Below the pieces are notes generated by a model that was not told where the DNA came from, did not search any database, and worked only from the letters and a program-made list of their open reading frames with translations. Position numbers and translations under genes: made by a program. A stretch of 64,000 bases of DNA from an uncultured Psychrobacter sp. (GTDB lineage: Bacteria; Pseudomonadota; Gammaproteobacteria; Pseudomonadales; Moraxellaceae): assembly GCF_947500265.1 (NCBI RefSeq), contig NZ_CANMRN010000001.1:124001-188000 (forward strand). Direction: 5' to 3'. Shown one piece after another: positions 45,680-55,666 of the stretch; the first letter of the stretch is position 1, and each line of letters opens with the position of its first letter.

Positions 45680-46255
45680 CTAGATATCGACACCGTATTG
45701 CTGACACATCGCTTGCAAACCGCCTGAATAGCCTTGACCAACCGCGCGGAATTTCCATTCGCCGTTGTGACGATATACTTCGCCAAACACCATCGCTGTC
45801 TCTACAGAGTAGTCTTCTGCTAGATCAAAACGTACCACTTCAGTGCCTGTTTCTTCATTGACGACACGGATAAAGGCGTTTGCGACTTGACCAAAGTTCT
45901 GGCTGCGAGCAGCAGCGTCATGAATAGTCACTGTCACGACTACTTTATCTACGTCTGCAGGTACTTGAGTGAGATTTACTTTGATAACTTCATCATCACC
46001 GTCGCCTTCGCCAGTACGGTTGTCACCAGTATGCTCAACAGCGCCATTGTCAGACTTCAGCTGATTATAAAAGATAAAGTCATGATCGCCGCGCACTTTA
46101 CCCGCGCCATTTAACAAAAACACGCTAGCATCAAGATCGAACTCAGCACCAGAAGTGGCACGCTCGTCCCAACCAAGACCGATAAGTAGCTTGGTTAAAT
46201 TTGGGTCAGTTTTCGTTAGCGATAAATTACCGCCTTTATTAAGTGATAAAGCCAT
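45680..46255 (-). CDS. terD: TerD family protein, TerD-like
   Basis: A 191-aa TerD-domain protein: [41 protein letters not shown], intact calcium signature [13 protein letters not shown], and [20 protein letters not shown]. The C-terminus [14 protein letters not shown] resembles enterobacterial TerD more than TerE. It is presumably a cytoplasmic calcium-binding stress protein. AAGGAT before the ATG supports the start. It is the first gene of the right arm of the island. Confidence 0.9.
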   Translation of the reverse strand: MALSLNKGGNLSLTKTDPNLTKLLIGLGWDERATSGAEFDLDASVFLLNGAGKVRGDHDFIFYNQLKSDNGAVEHTGDNRTGEGDGDDEVIKVNLTQVPADVDKVVVTVTIHDAAARSQNFGQVANAFIRVVNEETGTEVVRFDLAEDYSVETAMVFGEVYRHNGEWKFRAVGQGYSGGLQAMCQQYGVDI

Positions 46256-46365
46256 GGTGTTATCCTTTTTATTAGATGTTAGTGGTTTTATAAGATCATC
46301 GAAAAAAGGCGATGCTTACGCAATAACTGCGCAAATCCATCGCCTAGTAACGCTCTATCATAGCA

Positions 46366-46401
46366 ACAAAAAATGGCCCAATCAAAGCTGATTGGGCCAT
46401 T
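46366..46401 (-). terminator. Terminator after rlmKL
   Basis: A 13-bp perfect stem (AATGGCCCAATCA and complement) with a 4-base loop and six T in the minus direction. It isolates rlmKL from the ter genes. Confidence 0.87.
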
Positions 46402-46534
46402 GTTATATTTCATATACATTCGGCAAAAAACAGAAGTTTCAGGTACTTATATTGCCCTTATAAACCTATAGTCTTATTTATCAAAATCCTGTTTACGGAC
46501 TTTAGATTCTAAACTGTAAATCTAAAACTTCGAA

Positions 46535-48841
46535 TTATAGACTTTGACGATGACGAATCTCAAAGCTTTGATGAATCGGCTTCTTAATATTGAAATCAAA
46601 GCCAATGGTTTTTTGAGTGATATCAATGATGTCGTAACGCTGAGTCAACTGCTCATCTAACTCAAAACGCGTAAAGTTGTTAGAAAAGTACAAGACGCCA
46701 TCAGAGGTGAGGCGGTTCATGGCACGATTAATCAGTGCAGCATGGTCACGTTGCACATCAAAAGTACCTTGAAACTTCTTAGAGTTTGAGAAAGTCGGTG
46801 GATCAATAAAGATAACATCGAACTGTTCGGTATTGTCTTTTATCCACTCAAAGATATCGGCAGCAACGAACTGGTACTTATTGCGGCTAACGTCCAAACC
46901 GTTCAAGACAAAGTTTTGTTTGCCCCAATCCAGATAGTTCTGTGACAAATCAACGCTAGTGACTTTTTTCGCACCAGCAAGCGCTGCATGCACACTTGCG
47001 GTACAAGTATAAGCAAACAGGTTAAGTACTGCTTTACCGCGGCTATTGTCCTTGATACGAGCACGCATATTACGGTGATCGATAAACAGACCAGTATCTA
47101 AGTAATCTGTAAAGTTGACATACAGATAGGCACCATCTTCGCGCGCAACGTGAAACTTGCCACGTTTTTCTGTGGTGTTCTGCTTGCTGTATTGGTCGTT
47201 ACCAGACTGACGGGCACGCGTTTTGATAAAGATCTGTTCACGGTTAATATCAAAGACTTCACGGATACCCATCAATGCCAAGTTAAAGCGTTTCTTTGCA
47301 GTCTCAGGTGGGATGGTCTTTGGCGGCGCATATTCTTGCACATGCGCGTAATCACCGTACAAGTCGATCGCGACTTTGAAATCAGGTAAATCAGCATCGT
47401 AAACACGAATGTTGCTTACGTTGTCTTTTTTGGCCAACTTCTTAAGTTTAGCAAGGTTTTTTTGCAGACGATTGATAAAGTCTTGACCATCTTCTACTTC
47501 AATCTCGCGTTTCTCAAAACGACTAACAAGATTGCCCGTTTGCCCAGCAATAAGTGTTCCGTAGCGGAAATAGACGGTGATAGCACCATTATGACAGCGT
47601 AAAGTTTTTGGTTCTTTAATCGGTAGAATATCTACTTGTTCAACATGAGAGGCCAATATGCCAAGCATCGGGTCAATGCCACTACCGGCAAAGCTGTCTT
47701 GTAATATCAGCCCAATTGCTTGATACAACGGCTTAATCATTTCTTCATCACCCAAACGCTCACCATACGGTGGGTTGGTAATGACCAAAGGATTGCTCAA
47801 TCGACCATCATTGACCAATGGCTTGAGCACGTTGCTGAGCTGGTCAAGCGCACGATGTTCGATATCGAGTAGCGGTAAAATGTCCTGTAAACCTGCGGCA
47901 ATTAAGTTCTTTTCTGTGGCAAGAATCGCACCACTATCAGCATCAAAGCCCAACATAAGTGGCAATGTATCAGGCTGCTCATTGGCAATCTCTAATGCTT
48001 CGCGGAAACGCGTTTGAGCATTATCAATCATTTCTTGCCATAACGTCTCGTCATGATGCTGCCACTGGTAAAAGCCAAATTGATTGGCAGCTTTGTCGAT
48101 ACCCACGGCATAGTCGCAATGCATCAATAGCGCTTCGATAAGGAACGTTCCAGAGCCGCACATTGGGTCGATTAACGCATTATAGAAAGGTGCGTCGCCA
48201 GCTTCGTTTTTCTTGTGCCAACCAGCACTATAGAGTAGGGCAGCTGCTAAGTTTTCTTTTAATGGTGCTTCTGTCATGGCCACACGGTAACCACGGCGAT
48301 GCAAACTGGTACCGGATAAATCTAAATACAACTCAGCTTGCTTGTCATTAATGGTTGCAAAAACAGAGAAGTCTGGATTTTTGCTATCGACGTTAGGACG
48401 GCTGTCGTAAACTTCGTTAAAGGTATCGGCAATAGCATCTTTGATACGTAGCATAGCAAACTGCTGACTGACAGCGACACGCTTATCGACAGACAGACGA
48501 ATAGCAAAGGTTTGCTCTAGGCTAAACTGCTCAGTCCAATTGACCGATTTTGCCAAGCCGTATAGCTGCTCCGCAACGTCGTATTCTGCATTGATATTTT
48601 TACGTTTAATCAGCATCAATACCCGCGAGGCCACGCGTGACCATAGGCAAATAGTATATAGCTCACGTAAGCCGCCAGTTACGGCTAGTCGACCGGTACT
48701 TTTGATTTCGCTGTCAATGCCAAAGCTGGTTAGCTCAGTCTGCAGTGGTGCCTCAAGCCCATCGGCACAGGTAATAATAAGATCAAGCGACAACTCTGGT
48801 GAAGCTGCTGTTAGAGATGCGGGCGCGGTTTGTTCGGTCAT
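46535..48841 (-). CDS. rlmL: Bifunctional 23S rRNA methyltransferase RlmKL
   Basis: Fused RlmL-RlmK enzyme: the N-terminal THUMP-MTase half makes m2G2445 and the C-terminal half makes m7G2069 of 23S rRNA. The first half has a THUMP region, DPMCGSGTFLIEALLM as the SAM motif, and TNPPYGERLG as the catalytic NPPY. The second half has VLNLFAYTCTASVHAA, and IFIDPPTFSNSK. The 768-aa length is slightly above the E. coli protein. It is monocistronic with its own terminator; it has no functional link to the adjacent Ter island. Confidence 0.95.
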   Translation of the reverse strand: MTEQTAPASLTAASPELSLDLIITCADGLEAPLQTELTSFGIDSEIKSTGRLAVTGGLRELYTICLWSRVASRVLMLIKRKNINAEYDVAEQLYGLAKSVNWTEQFSLEQTFAIRLSVDKRVAVSQQFAMLRIKDAIADTFNEVYDSRPNVDSKNPDFSVFATINDKQAELYLDLSGTSLHRRGYRVAMTEAPLKENLAAALLYSAGWHKKNEAGDAPFYNALIDPMCGSGTFLIEALLMHCDYAVGIDKAANQFGFYQWQHHDETLWQEMIDNAQTRFREALEIANEQPDTLPLMLGFDADSGAILATEKNLIAAGLQDILPLLDIEHRALDQLSNVLKPLVNDGRLSNPLVITNPPYGERLGDEEMIKPLYQAIGLILQDSFAGSGIDPMLGILASHVEQVDILPIKEPKTLRCHNGAITVYFRYGTLIAGQTGNLVSRFEKREIEVEDGQDFINRLQKNLAKLKKLAKKDNVSNIRVYDADLPDFKVAIDLYGDYAHVQEYAPPKTIPPETAKKRFNLALMGIREVFDINREQIFIKTRARQSGNDQYSKQNTTEKRGKFHVAREDGAYLYVNFTDYLDTGLFIDHRNMRARIKDNSRGKAVLNLFAYTCTASVHAALAGAKKVTSVDLSQNYLDWGKQNFVLNGLDVSRNKYQFVAADIFEWIKDNTEQFDVIFIDPPTFSNSKKFQGTFDVQRDHAALINRAMNRLTSDGVLYFSNNFTRFELDEQLTQRYDIIDITQKTIGFDFNIKKPIHQSFEIRHRQSL

Positions 48842-48991
48842 ACGGGTACCTGTGGGCTAAATTGACAAAAAAGCAAATAATAAGATAATCGGTGTAACCG
48901 GCAATTTTACCATAATTCACAGTAGGATGGTTCAAAGTAGCCGTGTTTAAGATTTTAAGATGTGATAGCTAAATACGTGACAATAAATTCT

Positions 48992-50188
48992 CTACTCATC
49001 CTTCGTCAGGGGTAATTCCTCTGGGACGATTTGAGTTGTGGTTGCAAAGGGCTTGGTCGCAATAGGGTAGTCAACATCCTTTGGCATCAGCAATCGCATA
49101 TGCGGATAGGGCGTAGAAATGCTGGCAGCATCAAATGCAATTTTAATTTCTTCTTGCAGCACTTCTTTGATTTTGGGTATGCGGGCAACGGCAGCTGGTT
49201 TAACCCAAAAGCGTACGATAAAGAACACCCCGTATTCGCCGATTTCTGCCACGGTCGCTGAGGTTTCAGGACGATTAAGCACCGCATCGGTATCGCTAAG
49301 TACTTGCAATATTTCCTTGCGAGCCGTTTCGATATCATCTTCGAACGCGATACGTACACGAATATCAAAACGTATAAAGTTTTTGGAAGTCAGGTTAATC
49401 ACTTCAGAAGAAGCAACGTTGGAATTTGGGATAATGACAGTAATATTGTCTCGAGTGAGGATATGAGTGGTGCGTAAAGCAATAAGTACCACACGCCCTT
49501 CATTGTCATTGATATGAATCCAATCACCAACTTGGAAAGATTGCTCAAGCAGAATGGTGATACCAGCGATAAAATTAGCAAGGGTAGACTGAGCGGCGAA
49601 ACCAACCGCCAAACCAACAATACCCAAACCCGCCACCAACGATACAATGTCAAAGCCAAATTGCGCCATGACGCTGGCAAGCCCGAGTACCAATAGTAAT
49701 ACAGATAAAATATTTTTGAGTAGCTGCTCTATGGAAGCATTGAGACCATAGTGCTGTAGGACTCTGTGAATGATTTGTCCTGATGATGCCCAAAGTACGT
49801 AATAGATACCGGCCCAAGTACTTGCCTTTGCGGTGGCTTTGATAGTTTCTGGCTCAAAGTTTATCTGACTCATAATCGCTATCAGACTGGCGACAATCCA
49901 GACATAGCGCAAAACTGAACGGACAATCTTAGTGCGGCGCTCGTTCAACCGAATTTTGTCTCGGCTTTGCCTAAGGATATAATTGGCCAACCAATAAAAA
50001 AATCCCAATACCGCAAGCAGTATTAGGATTTTGATGCCAGTGCTCGCCAATTCTACTGCTTGAGAGGACCAATTAAGTGACTCTTCATCTATAGAACCGC
50101 CGAGAGCAAGATATAGGCTAGTATGTAAGTCGCGAATGATCTCTTCAAAAAAGTCGGTAACACTAGCGATTGGCATTTTTTCGTCCAT
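48992..50188 (-). CDS. Small-conductance mechanosensitive channel family protein (MscS)
   Basis: A 398-aa inner-membrane channel with four or five N-terminal helices, the pore helix VAGLGIVGLAVGFAAQSTLANFIAGITI, and the MscS beta domain (VGDWIHINDNEGRVVLIALRTTHI...NSNVASSEVINLT), followed by the C-terminal alpha/beta cage. It resembles longer MscS relatives more than the minimal E. coli MscS. It probably protects against hypo-osmotic shock. A second ATG four codons in is possible. No operon partner. Confidence 0.9.
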   Translation of the reverse strand: MDEKMPIASVTDFFEEIIRDLHTSLYLALGGSIDEESLNWSSQAVELASTGIKILILLAVLGFFYWLANYILRQSRDKIRLNERRTKIVRSVLRYVWIVASLIAIMSQINFEPETIKATAKASTWAGIYYVLWASSGQIIHRVLQHYGLNASIEQLLKNILSVLLLVLGLASVMAQFGFDIVSLVAGLGIVGLAVGFAAQSTLANFIAGITILLEQSFQVGDWIHINDNEGRVVLIALRTTHILTRDNITVIIPNSNVASSEVINLTSKNFIRFDIRVRIAFEDDIETARKEILQVLSDTDAVLNRPETSATVAEIGEYGVFFIVRFWVKPAAVARIPKIKEVLQEEIKIAFDAASISTPYPHMRLLMPKDVDYPIATKPFATTTQIVPEELPLTKDE

Positions 50189-50337
50189 GCAGGGTATGTT
50201 TGTACAAAAATTTATAAACGAATATCTATTTATAAATTACATCAAGTTGACAAAGCAATCAAATAGGGGCAAGGCTTCAAACTCATTAGTACCAGTTTGA
50301 AATTATTACTGACTTGAGGAACTAACCAATTAGTAGA

Positions 50338-51849
50338 TTAAAAATTGTTTTCTTGAGCGTCTTGAGATTGGAAAGGTATCTCCATTTTGTACTGTACATC
50401 ACGTAGAGCAGTACGTAGTCCCTCTAGTATCGTTGGATGATAAAAAGGAGTGTCGAGCATGTCTTTAATACTCAAATCATTGGTAATCGCTGTAGCAAGT
50501 ATATGACCGATATATTCAGCATCAGGACCGACCATACTAGCGCCCAAAATCCTGTCTGTCTTTTTGCAGCCATAGATATGTAGTAAGCCGCAGTTGACAC
50601 CCATTACACGGCTACGTCCTTGATTATCAAAGCTTACGCTACCGATAACAAATTCGAGTTCTGAATCTTTTTGAATCTCTGGTAGCGACATACCAACATT
50701 AACGATTTGCGGTGAGCAAAATACGATAGAAAACGGCGTCGCAGGTGGGCGAATATAGGCCGCTTCTGTGTTTTCGCAGACCATACTGCCCGCACTATAG
50801 CCTTCATCGCTAGCCACATGCAGTAACGGAATATTAGCATTGGCATCACCAACGATATAGACGTTTAAGTCGCCAATTTGGCCTGTTTTTTTACTCAAGT
50901 TTTTTGGACGGTTCTTATCGTCTAGCTCGACACCTAAGTTTTCGACACCTAGCTGCTTAATATTGTTGCGACGACCAGTAGCAACTAATACGTACTCACC
51001 TTGCCATTGCTGAGACTCACCAGCACTATCTTCATAATCGATAAATGCACTTTTATTACCGTCATCTGCTGTTGTACCTACATCGGTAATTTCGCTGCCT
51101 AGATGCATGGTTAATTCATGACTTAAGCAATCCATGGCTTTATTATTAATATCATCGTCTTTTAGACCAGCCACTTGTTTGGCACGGTTTAGCAGCGTGA
51201 CTTCTACACCCAAGCGTGTAAACGCTTGTGCAAGCTCTAAACCAATAGCGCCAGCACCGACGACAGCCATCGTTTTTGGTAAGTCTTCAAGCTCAAAGAC
51301 ACTATCAGACGTTAGCATGGTATCACTAAGCTTATCCGCCCATCCATCAGGAATAAACGGCGAGCTACCTGTGGCGACAATGATTTGCTCAGCAGCAATC
51401 AGCTCATCATTGACCTCGATTAGCCCTTGCTCATTGATACGAGCACGACCGTCGATTTTCTTATGATCAGGCCAGCTGTCTACTTGTTTTTTAATGTAGC
51501 TGGCAAAATGACTGCGTTCGTCACGTACACGTTCCATGACTCGTTTGCCATCAATTTGCGCGGTTGCATGAATACCAAACTCAGCAGAATGGTTGGCATC
51601 GTGTGCGCGGTCAGCAGCTGCAATTAGCAGCTTACTAGGCATACAGCCGACCGCAATACAGGTCGTGGTCCAAAATCCTTCATTAATAATGACCACGTCA
51701 TCTTTGATTTTACTTGCTTGGCGAAAAGCGTTTTGACCTGCGGTACCCGCGCCGATAATAGCGACAGATACTTTACGCGTAACTTCTTTTGGCGTATCGT
51801 CAGTGGTCGTGTCAGATTGTTTATTCAAATTATTCTCTAATAGGGGCAA
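50338..51849 (-). CDS. Dihydrolipoyl dehydrogenase-like flavoprotein disulfide reductase
   Basis: A 503-aa FAD/NAD(P)-linked disulfide oxidoreductase. FAD motif VAIIGAGTAGQNAFR (29-43), redox pair TCIAVGCMPSK (Cys64, Cys69), NAD(P) motif MAVVGAGAIGLELAQAF, FAD contact VYIVGDANANIPLLHVA, and the C-terminal HPTxxE active-site His. The pair is followed by MPSK instead of IPSK/IPTK, a mark of the stand-alone branch not encoded with 2-oxoacid dehydrogenases; no such dehydrogenase is adjacent. The start is uncertain, either a TTG at 51849 or a TTG at 51828. Confidence 0.85.
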   Translation of the reverse strand: MPLLENNLNKQSDTTTDDTPKEVTRKVSVAIIGAGTAGQNAFRQASKIKDDVVIINEGFWTTTCIAVGCMPSKLLIAAADRAHDANHSAEFGIHATAQIDGKRVMERVRDERSHFASYIKKQVDSWPDHKKIDGRARINEQGLIEVNDELIAAEQIIVATGSSPFIPDGWADKLSDTMLTSDSVFELEDLPKTMAVVGAGAIGLELAQAFTRLGVEVTLLNRAKQVAGLKDDDINNKAMDCLSHELTMHLGSEITDVGTTADDGNKSAFIDYEDSAGESQQWQGEYVLVATGRRNNIKQLGVENLGVELDDKNRPKNLSKKTGQIGDLNVYIVGDANANIPLLHVASDEGYSAGSMVCENTEAAYIRPPATPFSIVFCSPQIVNVGMSLPEIQKDSELEFVIGSVSFDNQGRSRVMGVNCGLLHIYGCKKTDRILGASMVGPDAEYIGHILATAITNDLSIKDMLDTPFYHPTILEGLRTALRDVQYKMEIPFQSQDAQENNF

Positions 51850-51987
51850 GGTTGTATTCAGTAATAGACTGAATGCTTGGCTTATATTTTTTATTCGGTT
51901 TTTATCGTTCTTATTATAAGTATTGATTTAACTACAACGTCAATAATACTGACTTAATTACAGAACCAATAATTATGGCACCAATAA

Positions 51988-52485
51988 TTATGGCGCCAAT
52001 ATAGTCAGTAAGCGACTGGTATAGTCTTTAGCACGTAAGTTACGCTGAGCATGAGTCAGCTCACTGTTTTTATCGAATACAAATGCTGAACGTACAAGGC
52101 CTAACGTAACTTTACCGTACATATTTTTTTCTTTGATAACGTCAAAATACTGGCATAGCTTTTCATCAGCGTCACTGATGAGTGGAATCTGTAAGTCATA
52201 TTTGTCGATAAATTTTTCATGAGATTCAACGCTATCACGAGAGACGCCAATAATGTCGTAGCCCAATTCATCGAAGTCATGAAGGTGCGAGGTAAACTCT
52301 GTTGCCTGTGTGGTGCAGCCTGGCGTATTATCTTTGGGATAAAAATAGAGAATAAGGCCTTTATCGGTATTGGCGACCATTTCTTTTAGATTGATTTCAT
52401 CATGAATAAAGTTACCAGCAAGTTTGCGTACTATGGTTACTGGAAAATCAGGTAGGTGAATGGTTTCTGTTGTTGGCTTGGCCAT
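51988..52485 (-). CDS. Peroxiredoxin, Bcp/PrxQ type
   Basis: A 165-aa thioredoxin-dependent peroxidase. The peroxidatic motif is DNTPGCTTQATEF with Cys57. Unlike E. coli Bcp there is no Cys five residues later (the position is an Ala/Thr region), so it should act as a 1-Cys enzyme or use another partner. GVSRDSVESHEKF is the usual family segment. It reduces hydrogen peroxide and organic peroxides in the cytoplasm. AAGGA precedes the ATG. The adjacent flavoprotein gene may or may not be functionally linked. Confidence 0.88.
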   Translation of the reverse strand: MAKPTTETIHLPDFPVTIVRKLAGNFIHDEINLKEMVANTDKGLILYFYPKDNTPGCTTQATEFTSHLHDFDELGYDIIGVSRDSVESHEKFIDKYDLQIPLISDADEKLCQYFDVIKEKNMYGKVTLGLVRSAFVFDKNSELTHAQRNLRAKDYTSRLLTILAP

Positions 52486-52612
52486 TGTAAAATCCTTATT
52501 AGTTTTAGTTATGTGTATTGGCTTAATGATGGTTCTATTTATAGTGTTCTTATTATAGGCAGATTAGTAGAAATAAATAATCAGTTTTACACTTTGCCCA
52601 TTCATTGGCAAC

Positions 52613-52640
52613 AAAAAAGACTGGCAATAGCCAGTCTTTT
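52613..52640 (-). terminator. Terminator after the small exported Cys protein gene
   Basis: A 7-10-bp stem (GACTGGC/GCCAGTC, loop AATA) with A6 on the left gives a T6 run in the minus direction, 20 bp after the stop codon at 52661. Confidence 0.8.
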
Positions 52641-52660
52641 GTATATCAAACGATTAGAAG

Positions 52661-52990
52661 TTAAGCAGGTTTTTGCGGCTTCTTCAAATCCAAACCAACG
52701 GTGCACTGCTGCAAATCTTTTTGCATCGCTTTCACATATGGCAGGTTAGAAGGGTCTTTCTTGTCTTGTGCGTAGCTTTCGATTTCCCACATTTGACCGA
52801 TAGTCATGTTGCTGCGCACACCAATAGTACAGTTACATAGTTTGGTTGCGTTGCTTTTGTCAGCGACTTTGTATTTGACTGCGCCATTGACACATGAATT
52901 GATATTGTCTTGTTTAATGTCAGCAGCGTTGGCTTGTGGCATGGCAAACAGGGCCGCTAAGGCTAGGGGTAGTACTGGCAACAACTTCAT
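52661..52990 (-). CDS. Small exported protein with C...CxC...C pattern, 109 aa
   Basis: A signal peptide (MKLLPVLPLALAALFAMP, cut after ANA near residue 22) leads to a mature domain of about 87 residues with Cys33, Cys52, Cys54 and Cys96. The pattern parallels that of the lipoprotein at 581-970. I do not recognise the family. A periplasmic location is firm from the signal; function is unknown. It is a single gene with its own terminator. Confidence 0.68.
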   Translation of the reverse strand: MKLLPVLPLALAALFAMPQANAADIKQDNINSCVNGAVKYKVADKSNATKLCNCTIGVRSNMTIGQMWEIESYAQDKKDPSNLPYVKAMQKDLQQCTVGLDLKKPQKPA

Positions 52991-53316
52991 AAATTTCCTC
53001 TTACGGGTAGCGTCAATTTTTTATCTTTTGCTCAATGCAAAGTCAACTCATCAATATATGAGTGACCGATATCGTCGTGTACATCTTTCGATAAATATAA
53101 TCGTTCATACGATAGCAAGTATGTCGATTAGAATACAAGAACGACGTGCTGTGTTAATGCAAGCGAATGTTGCGCGAATGTTGATGGGTCTCATCATTTC
53201 ACGCAGCGTTTAGCGTTAATACATAGTCGGTTCGATATGATTTAAACATAACGAAGGATAGCGGAATAAGCGCGCCTTATACCTTATCCAATTTATATAG
53301 GACTGACTAAAATTAA

Positions 53317-54093
53317 TTAAGACTGATAATGAGTAGGGTCAGTTACGCCAGCTTGGGCGAAGCCCTGACGACGTAATGCGCAGCTATCACAAACACCGCA
53401 AGCAAGGCCATTGGCATCTGCACGATAACAAGAAATCGTCTGTCCGTAATCGACACCTAATGACAGACCAAGCTCAATAGTTTGGGCTTTTGACAGTTGC
53501 TGCAATGGCGTTTGAATCGATAAGCGATGACCAGTAACGCCTGCTTTTGTCGCAAGGTTGGCCATATGTTCAAAGGCAGCTATATACTCTGGGCGACAGT
53601 CAGGGTAGCCAGAATAGTCAACTGAGCTGACACCGATGACGATATGGTTGGCATCAGCGACTTCGGCGACTGCTAACGCGTATGATAAGAAGATAGTATT
53701 ACGCGCAGGAACATAGGTATTTGGGATAGCGTCGTTATCGATTTCATCGCGTTTTTTGCTAGGGAATTTGTCCGAATCACCATCTGGCACGATCATGCTG
53801 TGGTCTGTTAGCGATGAGCCACCCAGTTGTGCGATATCAATATCGATGATTCTATGATTGACACCTGCTGTCTCAGCGATCGTCTTTGCGGCGACAAGTT
53901 CACTATTATGACGTTGACCATAGTTAAAGCTGACTGCTGTCACTGATGCATAGCGCGCTTTTGCCCAATATAAGCAAGTCACCGAATCGAGACCGCCTGA
54001 TAAAAGGACAACCGCATTTTGGCTTTTAGTAAGAGCAGCTAAATCAGCATCTGATACTTGATTGGGGGTATTTTGCAAAGTAACGTTAGTCAT
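53317..54093 (-). CDS. queC: 7-cyano-7-deazaguanine synthase QueC
   Basis: QueC uses ATP and ammonia to turn 7-carboxy-7-deazaguanine (the QueE product) into preQ0. The PP-loop motif is [16 protein letters not shown] (28-43). The C-terminal zinc site is formed by Cys222, Cys232, Cys235 and Cys238 ([17 protein letters not shown]). The N-terminus is about 20 residues longer than in E. coli. It is divergent from ttcA across 278 bp. It works with queE at 6619-7350. Confidence 0.95.
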   Translation of the reverse strand: MTNVTLQNTPNQVSDADLAALTKSQNAVVLLSGGLDSVTCLYWAKARYASVTAVSFNYGQRHNSELVAAKTIAETAGVNHRIIDIDIAQLGGSSLTDHSMIVPDGDSDKFPSKKRDEIDNDAIPNTYVPARNTIFLSYALAVAEVADANHIVIGVSSVDYSGYPDCRPEYIAAFEHMANLATKAGVTGHRLSIQTPLQQLSKAQTIELGLSLGVDYGQTISCYRADANGLACGVCDSCALRRQGFAQAGVTDPTHYQS

Positions 54094-54371
54094 AGTGATA
54101 TCTATTATTGGTTTACGAAAACGGCTATTTTAGCAAAAATACGTCTACTACAGAACCACGAAGCGACCAATCACCCGTCACTAAGCTAGTTTACATAGCA
54201 CTGCAATAAAATAAAGTCGGTATTACTGTCATCTTTTCAATCTGTTAGCAATATTTGTTATAATCGCAGCTTTTAAAGTATCAGTCACCTGACATCGGTG
54301 ATAATGCTTTAAAAGCCTTATCGCAAATCGCTTTATAGTAAAATCACCCTTATAAAGATATTGAGTAACTT

Positions 54372-55541
54372 ATGACCGCAGCAACCTTATTTACGCCAAA
54401 TATTCCTTCTCAAGCTGATGACGTATCTGATGCAACGAGCTTTGATAGTCAGGCTATGGACACCGATACTGATAGTAGAGAGTACGATGACGTCTCTGAA
54501 GATGGCAGTGATGAGGACATGATTGACGCGCAGTTTGCCGATGCGCAAGCACCTACCGAGTCAGCATACTTTCGTAAACTACAAAAGAAGCTGCGTCGCC
54601 AAGTCTCTTGGGCAATCCGCGATTTTAATATGATCGAAGATGGCGATGTGGTGATGGTCTGTGTTTCGGGTGGTAAAGACAGCTATACCTTACTCGATAT
54701 TTTATTGCTGCTAAAACGCATTGCACCGATTCATTTTGACATCGTTGCGGTCAATCTCGACCAGAAGCAGCCAGGCTATCCAGAAGACATTTTACCTGCG
54801 TATCTAAACGAGCAGGGCATCGCTCACTATATTTTAGAAAAAGACACATATAGCATCGTCAAAAGCGTGGTGCCAGAAGGCAAGACTTATTGCTCTGCAT
54901 GCTCACGTCTACGCCGCGGCTCACTATATGGCTTTGCCAAACAAATTGGTGCGACTAAAATTGCCCTTGGCCATCATCGTGATGATATGCTGGCGACCTT
55001 CTTTTTGAACTTATTCCATGGTGGTGCGCTCAAATCCATGCCGCCCAAGCTACTGAGTGATGACAAGCAAAATATGCTGATTCGCCCATTGGCCTATGTC
55101 GAAGAGAAAGACATCATTGAGTACGCCAAATTAAAGGAATTCCCAATCATTCCTTGTAATCTTTGTGGCAGCCAGACTAATCTACAGCGTGCCATCATCA
55201 ACGATATGCTGCGTGAATGGGATGACGCTCATCCGCAGCGTTTGGCTTCTATCTTTAAGGCAATGCAAAACGTTGCGCCATCGCAATTAGCTGATCGTGA
55301 GCTTTTTGATTTTGAAACACTCAGTCTTGATCGTGATAATGATGAGCGTTTATTTGAAGGCGACAATATTCAAGCCGGGCAGACAGAGAGTTTGGCTGAG
55401 ATTGGTTTACCTGTATCACCAAGGACGCAAACGTTCAATCCTAAGTTCGCTAGTGACAAGCCTTATTCCACAGAGACGGACAAAGCCGCGCAAAACGAGC
55501 GTAAAGCACAGAAAATTCCAACGATTAACCCTGTAATTTAG
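54372..55541 (+). CDS. ttcA: tRNA 2-thiocytidine(32) synthetase TtcA
   Basis: TtcA is an ATP-dependent, Fe-S-containing enzyme that thiolates C32 of some tRNAs. The PP-loop is [12 protein letters not shown] (SGGKDS at 99-104). Two CxxC motifs hold the cluster: [11 protein letters not shown] and PCNLCGSQ. At 389 aa it is about 80 residues longer than the E. coli enzyme. The extra length is an Asp/Glu/Ser-rich N-terminus (about 1-60) and a polar C-terminal tail (about 315-389). The core is typical, so these tails are probably disordered. Confidence 0.94.
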   Translation: MTAATLFTPNIPSQADDVSDATSFDSQAMDTDTDSREYDDVSEDGSDEDMIDAQFADAQAPTESAYFRKLQKKLRRQVSWAIRDFNMIEDGDVVMVCVSGGKDSYTLLDILLLLKRIAPIHFDIVAVNLDQKQPGYPEDILPAYLNEQGIAHYILEKDTYSIVKSVVPEGKTYCSACSRLRRGSLYGFAKQIGATKIALGHHRDDMLATFFLNLFHGGALKSMPPKLLSDDKQNMLIRPLAYVEEKDIIEYAKLKEFPIIPCNLCGSQTNLQRAIINDMLREWDDAHPQRLASIFKAMQNVAPSQLADRELFDFETLSLDRDNDERLFEGDNIQAGQTESLAEIGLPVSPRTQTFNPKFASDKPYSTETDKAAQNERKAQKIPTINPVI

Positions 55542-55603
55542 TAATTGAAAAGTTAGTACGATATTAAATAGTGCTTACTAATTAACACGATATTGAATAG
55601 CTC

Positions 55604-55643
55604 AAAAAAGCCAGCCGATCTCTGACGAGTGGCTGGTTTTTTT
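55604..55643. terminator. Bidirectional terminator between ttcA and fixH
   Basis: AAAAAAGCCAGCC pairs with GGCTGGTTTTTTT across a 14-base loop, between convergent genes. Confidence 0.87.
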
Positions 55644-55666
55644 ATATCTGGATGCTACTAACAGCA

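Noticed and set aside
29473..46255. Recent horizontal island with attachment sites
   Set aside because: I found no tRNA gene, integrase, flanking direct repeats or abrupt composition change at either edge, so recent acquisition is not supported by this sequence.
53058..53213. Possible 51-residue + strand gene between the exported Cys protein gene and queC
   Set aside because: No ribosome site precedes its ATG, the sequence shows no domain or signal, and the frame simply continues one running antisense through the neighbouring gene.
55559..55600. ACGATATTrAATAG direct repeat after ttcA
   Set aside because: Two short AT-rich copies just before a terminator; likely chance in this composition.
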